A stretch of DNA of 33,560 bases from Rhodobacter sp. (GTDB lineage Bacteria; Pseudomonadota; Alphaproteobacteria; Rhodobacterales; Rhodobacteraceae), in NCBI GenBank assembly GCA_022824145.1, contig JAJEAY010000108.1, positions 1-33,560 of the forward strand, in the 5' to 3' direction. Positions within the stretch are counted from its first letter, which is position 1. Each line of letters begins with the position of its first letter. Positions 9,159 through 17,593 of this stretch are shown here, piece after piece. The notes under the pieces are model-generated. The model saw only the letters and a list, made by a program, of their open reading frames with translations. It was not told the origin of the DNA and did no database searches. A program made the translations under genes and the position numbers.

Positions 9159-10556
9159 TCAGGTTGTTGGCCCCAATGTCTTGCAGTCGATGCTGCGCGC
9201 CTTAAGCCGCTCGCAGGCGCGCAAGGCGCCCTGCTCGGTCATTCCAACGAAATTCGCGTCGTGTCCTTTTGGGCTGCTGGAGACGTTCCGAGGGACGCCG
9301 TTAAGCGTGCCGAGTTCCGCAAGGGCGGTTTTGATGAGTGCGCGTTCGGCCTGATCCCGTGTGGGAAACCGGCCGATATTTATTCCCCAGTGCTTTTCGC
9401 CGGTGTCATTGTTCCGGGTCACCACGACAGGCCCTGATGCCTCAGTCGCTGCGCTGTTCCGGGCGGTGGCTTCCTGTGGCTGATGTGTTGCGCCCGCAGG
9501 CTGTTCTGAAGTTCCCCCCTGCGCAATCTTTACTGCCTTTTCTATTGCGTCCGTCTGCGCGGCTGGAACTGCGGGCGGTTCTTCGCCTGCCACTGCCGGG
9601 CGGGGAACTGGGAATGGGCTTCGGCTGACGGCACGAATGGTACGCGTGATTTTGCCGGCAGGCATGAAAGAATGATCGGGTTTCGCTGGGCGGCGCTCCC
9701 TTGCCTGGGCTGGCGCCCGACTGAACCCCATATCGAGCAGTTCGGCCATCCTCGCGTTGCGCTGCGCGACCGATTGCCCTCCGAACACCGTTGCGATGAT
9801 TCGGACCTGACGGCGATGCGCCGAGGCGACAAGGTTGAAGCCTGCCGCTCGCGTATATCCCGTCTTGATTCCATCCGCTCCCTTATAGGCATTGAGGAAC
9901 CTTCGGTTGGTGTTCCGGACCTCGCGTATCCCTGCATGGGTCGAACGGCGATTGAAGATATTGTAGTAATCGGGGTGGTCGTAGAAGAGGTGCCGACCAA
10001 GTACCGTCATGTCCCGTGCGGTGGACAGATGCCCGGCTTCCGTAAGCCCGTGGGCGTTCTTGAAGTTTGTCCGGGTCATGCCCAGCGCGCTGGCCGTCCA
10101 GTTCATGCGCCGGGCGAATTCAGCCTCGCTTCCGGAAATTGCCTCGGCAAGCGCTGTTGCGGCATCGTTCGCTGACTTGATCGCAGCCGCGCGGATCAGG
10201 TAACGCAGCTTGATCCGTTGGCCACGCTTCAGCCCGAGTTTCGACGGTTCTTCAGCCGCCGCCTTTCTGGAAATCGTGACCAAGCTGTCCAGGCCAATCT
10301 CGCCGCGCTCGACCGCGGCGAACACCACATATAACGTCATCATCTTTGTAAGCGATGCAGGGTGCAGCTTTGTGTCGGCGTTGCGGGAATGAAGAACCTC
10401 GCCGGTTCGGCAGTCCATGACCATTGCCGCATATGGCGCCGAATGCGCCAACAGCGCCATGCCATACAGCAGACCCGGAATTAGCAGCCCTAGGCAAATT
10501 AGGTTCAGCAGACGCTGCCACGCAGTGGAAATCATGCGTCCCCGTCGATTCTGCAT
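9159..10556 (-). CDS. D-alanyl-D-alanine carboxypeptidase (PBP5/6-like, peptidase S11) with C-terminal SPOR domain
   Basis: A periplasmic low-molecular-weight penicillin-binding protein that removes the terminal D-alanine from peptidoglycan stem peptides. The 465-residue protein has a hydrophobic N-terminal signal or anchor (about 12-40). The three active-site motifs are SLTK (Ser68, Lys71), SAN (128-130) and KTG (231-233). A proline/alanine-rich linker precedes a C-terminal SPOR-like domain (about 385-465, containing WGINIGRFPTRDQAERAL), which in other proteins binds denuded septal glycan. The start at 10556 is set by TTAGGAG five bases before the ATG; the frame is open further upstream, but without a ribosome binding site. 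It is convergent with yejF. Confidence 0.93.
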   Translation of the reverse strand: MQNRRGRMISTAWQRLLNLICLGLLIPGLLYGMALLAHSAPYAAMVMDCRTGEVLHSRNADTKLHPASLTKMMTLYVVFAAVERGEIGLDSLVTISRKAAAEEPSKLGLKRGQRIKLRYLIRAAAIKSANDAATALAEAISGSEAEFARRMNWTASALGMTRTNFKNAHGLTEAGHLSTARDMTVLGRHLFYDHPDYYNIFNRRSTHAGIREVRNTNRRFLNAYKGADGIKTGYTRAAGFNLVASAHRRQVRIIATVFGGQSVAQRNARMAELLDMGFSRAPAQARERRPAKPDHSFMPAGKITRTIRAVSRSPFPVPRPAVAGEEPPAVPAAQTDAIEKAVKIAQGGTSEQPAGATHQPQEATARNSAATEASGPVVVTRNNDTGEKHWGINIGRFPTRDQAERALIKTALAELGTLNGVPRNVSSSPKGHDANFVGMTEQGALRACERLKARSIDCKTLGPTT

Positions 10557-10574
10557 AGTTCTCCTAAGGCCGGG

Positions 10575-10609
10575 AACATAGCATAGAAATTCGGATTGTG
10601 AAGCGGCAA
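10575..10609 (-). promoter_or_regulatory. Possible sigma-70-type promoter of the carboxypeptidase gene
   Basis: Reading the minus strand, TTGCCG (10604-10609) and TATGCT (10580-10585) are separated by 18 bases. An overlapping alternative is TTCACA (10597-10602) with TATGTT (10575-10580), 16 bases apart. Both lie 20-50 bases upstream of the ATG at 10556. The matches are partial, so this is a suggestion only. Confidence 0.3.
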
Positions 10610-10786
10610 ATCCCAAAAAAGACAGAGATTTGATATGAGACGCAAGATTCGGACAATAACCACAATATAGGCACATTTGCCGTGGATTTCATACTCTATG
10701 TTGTGTCATATCTCATGAATTCGGTCTTTTGCGGCCCGTGCTGGCCTTCGCGCGATGCCTTGACGTGCCGGAGCTGCGCTGCGGGA

Positions 10787-11488
10787 TCAGCCGAGTCCAG
10801 CCACGAGTGGCGGAAGGCCGCCCAGATCCGGAATCTCCCTGAAGCGCACATGTCCAGTGGGTGGCTCTTCGTGTTCCAGTGCCCAGACCGGACTGTGAGG
10901 AACGTAAACGCCCCAACCGCCGGCCTCGATCATCGGGATCACATCGGATCTCATCGAATTGCCGACCATCATGGCGTTCTCAGGTCCTGCGGCGTGGCGG
11001 GAGAATATGTCTCTGTAGACGGCGGGTGTTTTCCCGGAGACGATCTCAACACCGTCAAAAAGGTCGCCAAGACCTGATTGGGCGAGCTTTCGCTCCTGAT
11101 CCAGAAGGTCACCCTTGGTGACCAGTATGACACGGTAGCGACCGGCCATTGCTTCAACCGCTTCACGGGCATGCGGCAGGAGCTCGATCGGGTGCCGCAG
11201 CATGTCCTGGCCTGAGGCAATGATTTCCTGGATGACACCTGCCGGCACACGCTGGTCAGTGATTTCAATGGCGGTCTCGATCATCGACAGCACGAATCCT
11301 TTGATTCCGAAACCGTAATGTCCGATATTTCGTTTTTCCGCCTCCAGCAGCCGCTCCAGCAGGCGGTCAGGTTCGGTGAAGTCCCGCAGCAGGTCGCAGA
11401 ACCGGTCCTGGGTCAGCCTGAAATACTGTTCGTTGTGCCAAAGCGTGTCATCGGCATCGAAGGCGACTGTCGTCAGCGGTGCGGTCAT
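10787..11488 (-). CDS. HAD-superfamily hydrolase (phosphatase-like)
   Basis: A 233-residue cytosolic HAD-fold protein. Motif I is [10 protein letters not shown] at about 10-19, with nucleophile Asp11 and acid/base Asp13. Motif II is in VILVTKGD, where the Thr and following Lys supply the motif II and III roles. Motif IV is in [25 protein letters not shown], typical of phosphoglycolate phosphatase-like HADs with an alpha-helical cap. The substrate cannot be read from the sequence. I chose the ATG at 11488, preceded by GAAAGGG; a TTG at 11509 is a weaker alternative. It is transcribed away from clpS. Confidence 0.85.
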   Translation of the reverse strand: MTAPLTTVAFDADDTLWHNEQYFRLTQDRFCDLLRDFTEPDRLLERLLEAEKRNIGHYGFGIKGFVLSMIETAIEITDQRVPAGVIQEIIASGQDMLRHPIELLPHAREAVEAMAGRYRVILVTKGDLLDQERKLAQSGLGDLFDGVEIVSGKTPAVYRDIFSRHAAGPENAMMVGNSMRSDVIPMIEAGGWGVYVPHSPVWALEHEEPPTGHVRFREIPDLGGLPPLVAGLG

Positions 11489-11544
11489 CCGTGGCCCTTT
11501 CGCAGCCAATGCCTTTGCGGTTTCGCCTTCATTTGAATTGCCTC

Positions 11545-11572
11545 TTTCACCATGGGGTCAATCGCATATATA
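11545..11572 (+). promoter_or_regulatory. Possible promoter of clpS
   Basis: TTTCAC at 11545-11550 and TATATA at 11567-11572, with a 16-base spacer, lie about 65 bases upstream of the clpS start in an AT-rich patch. The -10 box matches well and the -35 box poorly. The call is tentative. Confidence 0.3.
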
Positions 11573-11636
11573 TTCGGCCTCAGGAAGGCAGAGTCCATTA
11601 TCGGAGCGCCAGGGCGTGACCAAATTCCCGCACAGG

Positions 11637-11957
11637 ATGCAGGACATGGCTAGTGGCGAAGACCATGATGTCGGGATTCTGACAAAGAAAGAGGTCAGGA
11701 CCGAGAGACCACCGTTATACAAAGTTCTGCTGCTCAATGATGATTTCACTCCAATGGAGTTCGTTGTGCATGTGCTCGAGCGTTTTTTCGGAATGAGCCA
11801 CGCCCAGGCGTTCGAGCTTATGCTGACGGTGCATAAAAAGGGAGTCGCGGTGGTCGGTGTGTTCGCGTTCGAGATTGCTGAGACCAAGGTCGGCCAGGTG
11901 ATGGAATTCGCACGGCGCCACCAGCATCCACTGCAATGTACGATGGAAAAGGAATAG
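11637..11957 (+). CDS. clpS: ATP-dependent Clp protease adaptor ClpS
   Basis: ClpS binds N-degron substrates and delivers them to ClpAP for degradation in the cytosol. The protein is about 106 residues long, the normal size. It carries the conserved [20 protein letters not shown] segment, where the Asn-Asp-Asp contacts the substrate N-terminus, followed by [22 protein letters not shown] and a C-terminal [12 protein letters not shown]. The start is uncertain. ATGs at 11637 and 11646 both lack a well-spaced ribosome binding site, whereas a GTG at 11616 has GGAG nine bases upstream and would add seven residues. clpA is not adjacent; the next gene downstream is the methyltransferase, 19 bases away. 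Confidence 0.93.
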   Translation: MQDMASGEDHDVGILTKKEVRTERPPLYKVLLLNDDFTPMEFVVHVLERFFGMSHAQAFELMLTVHKKGVAVVGVFAFEIAETKVGQVMEFARRHQHPLQCTMEKE

Positions 11958-11976
11958 GGCGCTTAGCCCGGTTCGG

Positions 11977-12975
11977 ATGTCCGCTTTCCGCCTGACAGGT
12001 GCGCTTGAGAGCGGCGCCTTCGTGCTGCCGTCCGAGGGCCGGATCGCTGTGTTCCGCCCGCGGAGGGAGATGGATCTTGGTGCGCTTCCGAAAGACCGCG
12101 TGCATGTCATTCAGGGATTCCGGCCCGATCATGATGCTTTTTCCGCGCAGGGTTATGACACCGCGACGACGCCGGAAGGAACGTACTCCCTGTCAATCAT
12201 CTTTCTTGCGCGGTCCCGGGCCGAATCCCGTCAGCTTGTCGCCCGGGCTTCGGCAGTGACCGAAGGATCAGTGGTGGTCGACGGGCAGAAGACAGATGGC
12301 GTTGAAAGCCTTGTCCGGGAGATTCGCCGGCGCGCGCCCATCGGTGCGGTGCACTGCAAGGCGCATGGCAGGCTGTTTTCGTTCGAAGGCGGGGAGTTTG
12401 GCGACTGGGCTGGAACAGGCGGATCGGTGGTTGACGGGTTTCTCACCGCGCCTGGGGATTTTTCGGCCGACGGCGCAGACCCGGGATCGAAGATGCTCGC
12501 GGATGCGTTACCCGCGAAGCTGCCAAAGCGAATGGCCGACCTTGGTGCGGGGTGGGGCTATCTGTCGCGAGCGGTCCTTTGCAGGGACGGCGTCAAAGAG
12601 CTTCATCTTGTAGAGGCTGAATGCGCGGCGCTTGACCGCGCCCGTCGAAACATCATCGATTCGCGTGCCCGGTTCCATTGGGCGGACGTCACTTCATTCT
12701 CCGTTAATCCGGCGCTTGACGCCATTGTCACGAATCCGCCGTTTCACTCCGGCCGTGCGGCCGACCCGTCGCTGGGTCGGGCATTCATCGAGGCGGCAGC
12801 GCGTCTGCTGGACAGGTCCGGGCGTATCTGGCTCGTGGCCAATAGGCACCTTCCATATGAGCGGGAGCTGCGTTGCCGCTTCCGGAACTCCCGTGAAGTC
12901 GCGGGAGACGGACGGTTCAAGGTGCTTGCCGCCGAGATGCCCGTTACCGCTGGCGCCGCCAGCCGCAAGGGATGA
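11977..12975 (+). CDS. rsmC: Class I SAM-dependent methyltransferase, RsmC-like (16S rRNA guanine-N2)
   Basis: A 332-residue cytosolic methyltransferase. The N-terminal half is a degenerate methyltransferase-like domain, as in RsmC, and the C-terminal half is catalytic. The SAM-binding motif DLGAGWGYLS starts at about residue 187, and the NPPFH motif for base amino-group methylation is at about 253-257. RsmC methylates G1207 of 16S rRNA in E. coli; the same target is inferred here from the two-domain layout and NPPF motif. RsmC and RlmG are hard to tell apart by eye. The gene follows clpS closely and precedes the SDR gene by 28 bases, so they are probably co-transcribed. Confidence 0.85.
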   Translation: MSAFRLTGALESGAFVLPSEGRIAVFRPRREMDLGALPKDRVHVIQGFRPDHDAFSAQGYDTATTPEGTYSLSIIFLARSRAESRQLVARASAVTEGSVVVDGQKTDGVESLVREIRRRAPIGAVHCKAHGRLFSFEGGEFGDWAGTGGSVVDGFLTAPGDFSADGADPGSKMLADALPAKLPKRMADLGAGWGYLSRAVLCRDGVKELHLVEAECAALDRARRNIIDSRARFHWADVTSFSVNPALDAIVTNPPFHSGRAADPSLGRAFIEAAARLLDRSGRIWLVANRHLPYERELRCRFRNSREVAGDGRFKVLAAEMPVTAGAASRKG

Positions 12976-13003
12976 AGAACGGAATAGGGGGTTCTGGAAC
13001 GCC

Positions 13004-13816
13004 ATGTCCTTTTCAATTTCCGGGAAAACCGCGGTGGTCACAGGAGCCGCCAATGGAGTCGGTCTCGCCATCGCCAGACACTTTGCCGATCAGAAAGCGA
13101 ATGTCGTCTTTGCCGACCGCGACGAGAAACGACTTGTAAGGGAAGTCGGTGAGCAGGCCAGAAAGACGGATTCGAACGTTCGTTACTTCACGGGTGACCT
13201 TCGCAGGAAACTCACGGTCACCAACCTGCTGTCAGCCACGATAGATGCCTTTGACCGGGTGGACATTCTGGTCAATGCCTGCCGCCAGGTGCTGCTGTCC
13301 GATCCGCTGAATCCGGATGAGGATGCCATGTCGGAGCTGATCGAGCAGAATCTCATGACAGGTTTTCGTCTGACCCAGGCGGTTGCGAACCGCATGATCC
13401 GGCAGGCGGAGGAGGATGGCCGGGAAAGGGCGACTGTGGGTTCAATCGTGAATGTCAGTTCCATTGCCGCCCGCCGCGCGCATCCCAAGCTGCTGGCCTA
13501 TTCCGTCAGCTGTGCTGCGCTCGACCAGATGACGCGCTCCATGGCCGTGGCGCTGGCATCCCATAGGATCCGGGTCAATGCGATTGCGTTCGGCAGCATG
13601 ATGAGCGCAAGCCTACAGGAGGCGCTGAAGGAGGACAGACTCGGCCGCAGCGACATAATCACCCACACGCCGCTAGGCCGGATCGCAAGCGCTGCCGAGG
13701 CCGCTGAGGCGGCGCAGTTCCTGGCATCGGAGGGATCGGGATTCATTACCGGGCATACCATCACCGTTGATGGAGGGCGAACGCTGATCGATTCCGTCGA
13801 CGCGCCGATGCATTGA
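13004..13816 (+). CDS. SDR-fold protein with the catalytic lysine replaced by cysteine
   Basis: A 270-residue short-chain dehydrogenase/reductase-fold protein. The nucleotide-binding motif TGAANGVG is at 13-20, and the NNAG-equivalent reads VNAC. In the active site the Ser (152/153) and Tyr166 are present, but the YxxxK lysine is a cysteine (Tyr-Ser-Val-Ser-Cys170, codon TGT at 13511). The C-terminal GSGFITGHTITVDGGRT is intact, so the fold and cofactor site look sound while classical catalysis is doubtful. It may be a non-enzymatic or altered SDR. The ATG at 13004 is preceded by a G-rich stretch. The gene sits between the methyltransferase and hemF, suggesting co-transcription. Confidence 0.85.
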   Translation: MSFSISGKTAVVTGAANGVGLAIARHFADQKANVVFADRDEKRLVREVGEQARKTDSNVRYFTGDLRRKLTVTNLLSATIDAFDRVDILVNACRQVLLSDPLNPDEDAMSELIEQNLMTGFRLTQAVANRMIRQAEEDGRERATVGSIVNVSSIAARRAHPKLLAYSVSCAALDQMTRSMAVALASHRIRVNAIAFGSMMSASLQEALKEDRLGRSDIITHTPLGRIASAAEAAEAAQFLASEGSGFITGHTITVDGGRTLIDSVDAPMH

Positions 13817-13937
13817 CGCCAAGGAGACGATCTTGGCGGTGGCCCTGCGCCAGCGCAGTTTCGGTTCTGAGGGGATCCGGTTGACCGACGGAATGCGGCG
13901 CGGCATCACTGCCCCGAACATAAGGAGCGGAACGGTA

Positions 13938-14828
13938 ATGGCTGATGCCATGGATGAACGAAAAGCCCGGGCATCGGCTTGGTTCCGCGGCCTTCGGGAA
14001 AGGATTGTTTCGGCGTTCGAAGCGCTGGAGGACAGCCAGATCGCTGGCCCGTTCGCGAATGCTGCTCCGGGTCGGTTCGAGGTTAGCGAATCCAGGCGGC
14101 AGGCCGAGAGTGGATCGGATGGCGGCGGCGGGCTGATGAGCGTCATGACTGGCGGCCGCGTGTTTGAAAAAGCAGGTGTCAACGTTTCGACCGTCCATGG
14201 GCGGCTCGGCGATGCCGCGCAGGCGGCGATGACCGAGCGTGGCGTGCCGGGCATTGACAGGGATTCCCGATTCTGGGCGTCAGGCATCAGCCTTGTCGCG
14301 CATATGCAAAATCCGCATACGCCGGCGGTGCACATGAACACGCGGATGTTCTGGACACCTCACGCATGGTGGTTCGGCGGCGGGGCAGACCTCAATCCCT
14401 GCATTGAATACAGCGAAGACACAGAGTCGTTTCATGCGGTTCTGCGGGAGCACTGCGACAGGCATTCGCCTGACTATTACAAACGGTTCAGCGCTTGGGC
14501 AGATGAGTATTTCTTCGTGAGGCACCGAAGCCGGACACGGGGTGTCGGAGGGATATTCTTCGACGACCTTAATACCGGCGACTGGGAAGCTGATTTCGCG
14601 TTCACCCAAGATGTCGGGAGGGCGTTCCTTCCTGCGTTTCTTGGCACTGTCGAGGCGCGCCGCACGATGTCCTGGACCGAGGCTGACCGCGAGATCCAGC
14701 TTGTGCATCGCGGTCTCTATGTCGAATACAATCTTCTTTATGACCGGGGCACCAGATTCGGTCTATCGACCGGGCATGATCCCGATGCAGTCCTTATGAG
14801 CCTTCCTCCCGTCGCAAAATGGCCTTGA
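13938..14828 (+). CDS. hemF: Oxygen-dependent coproporphyrinogen III oxidase
   Basis: HemF oxidatively decarboxylates coproporphyrinogen III to protoporphyrinogen IX in haem synthesis, using O2, in the cytosol. The 296-residue protein has the family's normal length (299 in E. coli). Conserved parts include GGGLMSVMTGGRVFEKAGVN, VHMNTRMFWTPHAWWFGGGADLNP, GGIFFDDL and the C-terminal EYNLLYDRGTRFGL. The ATG at 13938 is preceded by AAGGAG ten bases upstream. A second AAGGAG at 13821-13826 precedes an in-frame TTG at 13833, which would give a 35-residue extension unlike HemF; I regard 13938 as the true start. It is the last gene of the clpS - rsmC - SDR - hemF run. Confidence 0.95.
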   Translation: MADAMDERKARASAWFRGLRERIVSAFEALEDSQIAGPFANAAPGRFEVSESRRQAESGSDGGGGLMSVMTGGRVFEKAGVNVSTVHGRLGDAAQAAMTERGVPGIDRDSRFWASGISLVAHMQNPHTPAVHMNTRMFWTPHAWWFGGGADLNPCIEYSEDTESFHAVLREHCDRHSPDYYKRFSAWADEYFFVRHRSRTRGVGGIFFDDLNTGDWEADFAFTQDVGRAFLPAFLGTVEARRTMSWTEADREIQLVHRGLYVEYNLLYDRGTRFGLSTGHDPDAVLMSLPPVAKWP

Positions 14829-15326
14829 GCCTCCTATTCCTCGATGGTCGGTCAGGTGCGGAAGACTTGGAGGGAAATTCCAGCGTGATCTCGTCGTTCG
14901 TGTCTCCGCACAGAGGGCGGGCGATGATCGCCTGAGGCACTGAGCAGTCCGGCTTCTGAATTCCGTAGGTGGTCCTCATGGCAAGCAAGTCGGTCGCTGC
15001 GGAAGGCAGTGGTTCATGAACCGTCTTCCTCGGCCAAATCAAATCGGCCAGCTTTTCTGCTGCGCCAGTGTTCCGTGCATGCCTTTCCCGACACCGGGCT
15101 TGATCGGCACTCCGTGTCTTCGGGAAGTTCTTCCAAGGATTCCAGCCGCCCGCGGACTCCAAGCCGGATCCCAAAGCACTGGCTGGCTCTGTCTGGCCCT
15201 TATTCCAGCCAGGCATCGTTCCGACGGGCCGCTTGCGCCGTGTGCGACAGATCGCCTATATTCAGCGCAAAGTCAGACGCCTGCATACATCCACGCATTG
15301 CAGTGAGTCGGAATTTTCTGATTGGT
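14829..15326. other. Gene-poor stretch between hemF and the ParDE pair
   Basis: About 500 bases without a convincing gene. On the minus strand a frame is open from 15216 to 14794 (about 140 codons). Its last half has fairly plausible codon use, but it overlaps the end of hemF, lacks a good ribosome binding site and resembles no family I know. This point marks the change from the conserved hemF cluster to accessory genes and could hold remnants of an older insertion. Confidence 0.5.
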
Positions 15327-15354
15327 TATGTCCAAGAGCAATTTTTTGGACATA
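15327..15354. promoter_or_regulatory. Operator-like inverted repeat upstream of the ParD antitoxin
   Basis: A perfect 9-bp inverted repeat: TATGTCCAA at 15327-15335 and TTGGACATA at 15346-15354, with a 10-base AT-rich spacer. It ends three bases before the AAGGA ribosome binding site of the antitoxin gene. Ribbon-helix-helix antitoxins of the ParD family bind such sites to repress their own operon, so this is the probable autoregulatory operator. Palindrome and position are seen; binding is inferred. Confidence 0.65.
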
Positions 15355-15368
15355 TGAAGGATATACCG

Positions 15369-15611
15369 ATGCCTAACGTCTATTTGACCGAACCCATGCG
15401 GAATTATGTGCAAGGACAAATCAGATCAGGCGCATATACCAACCTGAGCGAAGTTGCGCGCGCCGGTATCCGGCTCTTGATGGAGAAAGACGGGGCACGT
15501 CAGTTCTACGCATTGAAGGCTGATCTTGAACGGGCGACTGCCGAGGCTGAGGCCGGAGCATTTTCGGCCTTCGATGCCTACGCTTTTGAACCCGACGCAT
15601 TTAAAGAGTAG
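15369..15611 (+). CDS. parD: ParD-family antitoxin (type II TA)
   Basis: An 80-residue antitoxin that would neutralise the toxin encoded next to it and repress the operon. The N-terminal ribbon-helix-helix DNA-binding domain (about 1-45) has the family pattern VYLTEPMRNYVQGQIRSGAY, then NLSEVARAGIRLL. The C-terminal helical, acidic tail would wrap around the toxin. The ATG at 15369 has AAGGA seven bases upstream; an ATG at 15354 overlaps the operator palindrome and is less likely. It ends 2 bases before the toxin start codon, so the two are translated together. Confidence 0.85.
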   Translation: MPNVYLTEPMRNYVQGQIRSGAYTNLSEVARAGIRLLMEKDGARQFYALKADLERATAEAEAGAFSAFDAYAFEPDAFKE

Positions 15612-15613
15612 CT

Positions 15614-15895
15614 TTGGTGCGGACTGTCCGGCTATCCGGGCTCGCTCAGTCTGATCTAGAGGACATTCGCAGCTACACAGTTGAAACATGGGGAAGGGCG
15701 CAATGGCTGACCTATTACCGTCAGATTGCGATGGCCTTCGACCGGATCGCGCAGAATCCTGAAATCGGCGTGGACCGAAGCCTCTTCGTTCCGGGAACGC
15801 GATCAATAAACCGCAAACAGCATGTGATCTTTTTCAAATGTCTGGATGCTGCTGATGGCGCTCCGGTTGTTCTGCGCATCGTTCACGGACGGTGA
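15614..15895 (+). CDS. parE: RelE/ParE-family toxin
   Basis: A toxin of about 93 residues with the ParE pattern: LSGLAQSDLEDIRSYTVETWG at the N-terminus, then an FDRIAQNPEIG helix, PGTRSI, and a C-terminal VLRIVHGR. ParE toxins act on DNA gyrase, while RelE relatives cut mRNA on ribosomes; the ParD partner favours the gyrase type. The frame begins with TTG at 15614, and a GTG one codon later is an equally good start. The protein stops at HGR, a few residues short of the HGRMD-like end many relatives show, so activity could be altered. Confidence 0.82.
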   Translation: MVRTVRLSGLAQSDLEDIRSYTVETWGRAQWLTYYRQIAMAFDRIAQNPEIGVDRSLFVPGTRSINRKQHVIFFKCLDAADGAPVVLRIVHGR

Positions 15896-16061
15896 CATTT
15901 AACCGCGCTCTTCTACTTTGATGAATTGGACGGAGCGTGACGTCATTCCATCACACGGTCCTGTCTGCGTTGTTTGTCCGACTTCCCGTCCTATCGATAT
16001 CGAGACAGTTCAAATTGGCCACTGGTGCGGCGGAAGTCGGGAAGCGAAGGAAACGCGCCAA

Positions 16062-16090
16062 TTCCGGCTTGATCCGCCGTTGAGCCGGAA
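16062..16090 (-). terminator. Possible terminator hairpin downstream of the lactonase gene
   Basis: A perfect 8-bp inverted repeat (TTCCGGCT at 16062-16069, AGCCGGAA at 16083-16090) with a 13-base loop. It lies 42-70 bases past the stop of the minus-strand SMP-30 gene and also downstream of the plus-strand ParDE pair. There is no strong T-run after it on either strand, so it may be a weak terminator or an mRNA-protecting hairpin. Confidence 0.35.
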
Positions 16091-16131
16091 CACTGACGCT
16101 TCGGACGGCAAATTGGGGTGAATTGTGATGG

Positions 16132-16992
16132 TCAGAGAATGACCTGCGGTTCGGGCCATCCAATGAGCGAGGTTTCGACAGCGAAGGTCTGGCCGTTTTC
16201 GGGATGTTCAGCGATCGTTTCGGGAGGGAGATTTTCCTGCGCCGTGGTGCAGAACAGCGTAGAAAGACCAGGGCCACCGAATGCGGGACAGGACGTATGC
16301 TGGGCAGGAAATGCGAAGGTCTTGATAAAGCTTCCGTCCTGCCGGTATCCGGCGATTCGGGACGCGCCCCATTGCGCGTTCCAGATATTGCCTTCGGAGT
16401 CGGTTACTGAACCGTCTGGATTCAAACCGTCGGCTCGCAGATCGACGAGAACATACGGCTCGCCATCCGGCCAACCATCGGATCCAAGCGCCTGCGCCAT
16501 GATCCGGCGGTCTGGCGTATCCGCAAAATATGCGACCGTTCCTTCGGGCGAGAAGCAGATCGAGTTGGGAATCGAGATAGCGGGGTAGAGGCGGCGCAGT
16601 TCGCCCCTGAAGTAGCGATAGATCGCCCCGGCGCCGTTCTCGGCATTCTTTCCCATTGTGCCAATCCAGAATCCACCATGAGGATCCGCCCGCCCGTCAT
16701 TCGACCGGGTGTTCGGGTCGTCGTCCTCAAGCATGCAGACCGTCTCTTCCCCGCCGGATTCAAGATCAAATTTCAGCAGCCGTGTTTCGCTTGCGATCAT
16801 GAGGCTGTCGCGGTCGATCCAGCCAGCGGCGGAAACGTTTTCGCCGAACTTCCATTCCATTGACTCGTCACCGTCACGCGCCAGCAGGCGACAGCCGAGT
16901 ATGTCGAACCAGAACAGCTGCCGTCGCTCCGGGTGCCAGAGTGGACCTTCGCCCAGCTCGCAGCTGCGTTGATCAAATAGCTTTACGGTCAT
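16132..16992 (-). CDS. SMP-30/gluconolactonase/regucalcin-family sugar lactonase
   Basis: A 286-residue six-bladed beta-propeller lactonase. The metal ligands of the regucalcin family appear as Glu15 (LGEGPLW), Asn143 ([10 protein letters not shown]) and Asp193 (NPDGSVTD); [16 protein letters not shown] at about 98-113 is the substrate-side motif. In this setting it probably hydrolyses D-galactono- or a related sugar lactone to the acid, feeding the DgoK/DgoA steps encoded just upstream. The ATG at 16992 has GAGG about six bases before it. It overlaps the 3' end of dgoA by 20 bases, indicating one operon. The exact sugar is inferred from context. Confidence 0.88.
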   Translation of the reverse strand: MTVKLFDQRSCELGEGPLWHPERRQLFWFDILGCRLLARDGDESMEWKFGENVSAAGWIDRDSLMIASETRLLKFDLESGGEETVCMLEDDDPNTRSNDGRADPHGGFWIGTMGKNAENGAGAIYRYFRGELRRLYPAISIPNSICFSPEGTVAYFADTPDRRIMAQALGSDGWPDGEPYVLVDLRADGLNPDGSVTDSEGNIWNAQWGASRIAGYRQDGSFIKTFAFPAQHTSCPAFGGPGLSTLFCTTAQENLPPETIAEHPENGQTFAVETSLIGWPEPQVIL

Positions 16993-17593
16993 TTTGTGCC
17001 TCGTCGTAAGCGGCCACGGCATCGCGGGCGCGGGCGGCTACTTCAGTGATGTTCATGCCCGGTGAGTAAAGGGACGAGCCGATTCCGAATCCGTTCGCTC
17101 CGGCGGCAATCCATTCCGCGAAATTCTCGGGGCCCGCTCCACCAACGGCGAAAATCATGGCTTCGGCAGGAATTACGGCGCGCATGGCTTTCAGTCCATC
17201 GGTGCCGACCAGAGATGCCGGAAACAGCTTGAGTCCGGTAGCGCCCCAGCGGAGGGCGTCGAAACACTCCGTTGGTGTCATCACGCCAGGCCAGCTCTGA
17301 AGGCCAGCCTCACGTGTGGCTTCGATGACTTTCCTATAGCAGTTCGGTGAGACCACCAACCTCCCTCCGGCCCGCCGCACATTGGCGACCTCATCAGCGT
17401 CTAGAACGGTTCCGGCACCGATCAGGGCATGTGAGCCGAACGCAGTCGCCATGGCCGCGATGCTCTCAAGTGGATCAGGTGAATTCAGCGGCACCTCAAT
17501 GCGAGTGATACCTGCGTCGATCAGGGCTTCCGCTGCGGGCACGGCCTGCCATGGCTCGATACCGCGGAGAATTGCGATCAATGCACGACTCAT
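16973..17593 (-). CDS. dgoA: 2-dehydro-3-deoxy-6-phosphogalactonate aldolase
   Basis: A class I aldolase of 206 residues that splits 2-keto-3-deoxy-6-phosphogalactonate into pyruvate and glyceraldehyde-3-phosphate (De Ley-Doudoroff pathway). The Schiff-base lysine is Lys122 in TGLKLFPAS and the catalytic Glu33 is in [11 protein letters not shown]; their spacing of 89 residues equals that of E. coli DgoA. IAILRGI at the N-terminus and VGGAGPENF near the C-terminus are typical of the KDPG/KDPGal aldolase family. The neighbouring dgoK supports the galactonate rather than gluconate specificity. The ATG overlaps the stop of dgoK by four bases (ATGA). Confidence 0.92.
   Translation of the reverse strand: MSRALIAILRGIEPWQAVPAAEALIDAGITRIEVPLNSPDPLESIAAMATAFGSHALIGAGTVLDADEVANVRRAGGRLVVSPNCYRKVIEATREAGLQSWPGVMTPTECFDALRWGATGLKLFPASLVGTDGLKAMRAVIPAEAMIFAVGGAGPENFAEWIAAGANGFGIGSSLYSPGMNITEVAARARDAVAAYDEAQNDRKAI

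Noticed and set aside
14794-15216. Minus-strand open frame of about 140 codons overlapping the end of hemF
   Set aside because: It overlaps a core gene by 35 bases on the opposite strand, has no good ribosome binding site and matches no family I know. The second half has plausible codon use, so it is mentioned but not called.
15951-16277. Minus-strand frame downstream of the lactonase gene
   Set aside because: It overlaps the lactonase coding end in another frame, has no recognisable product, and contains the 16062-16090 hairpin.
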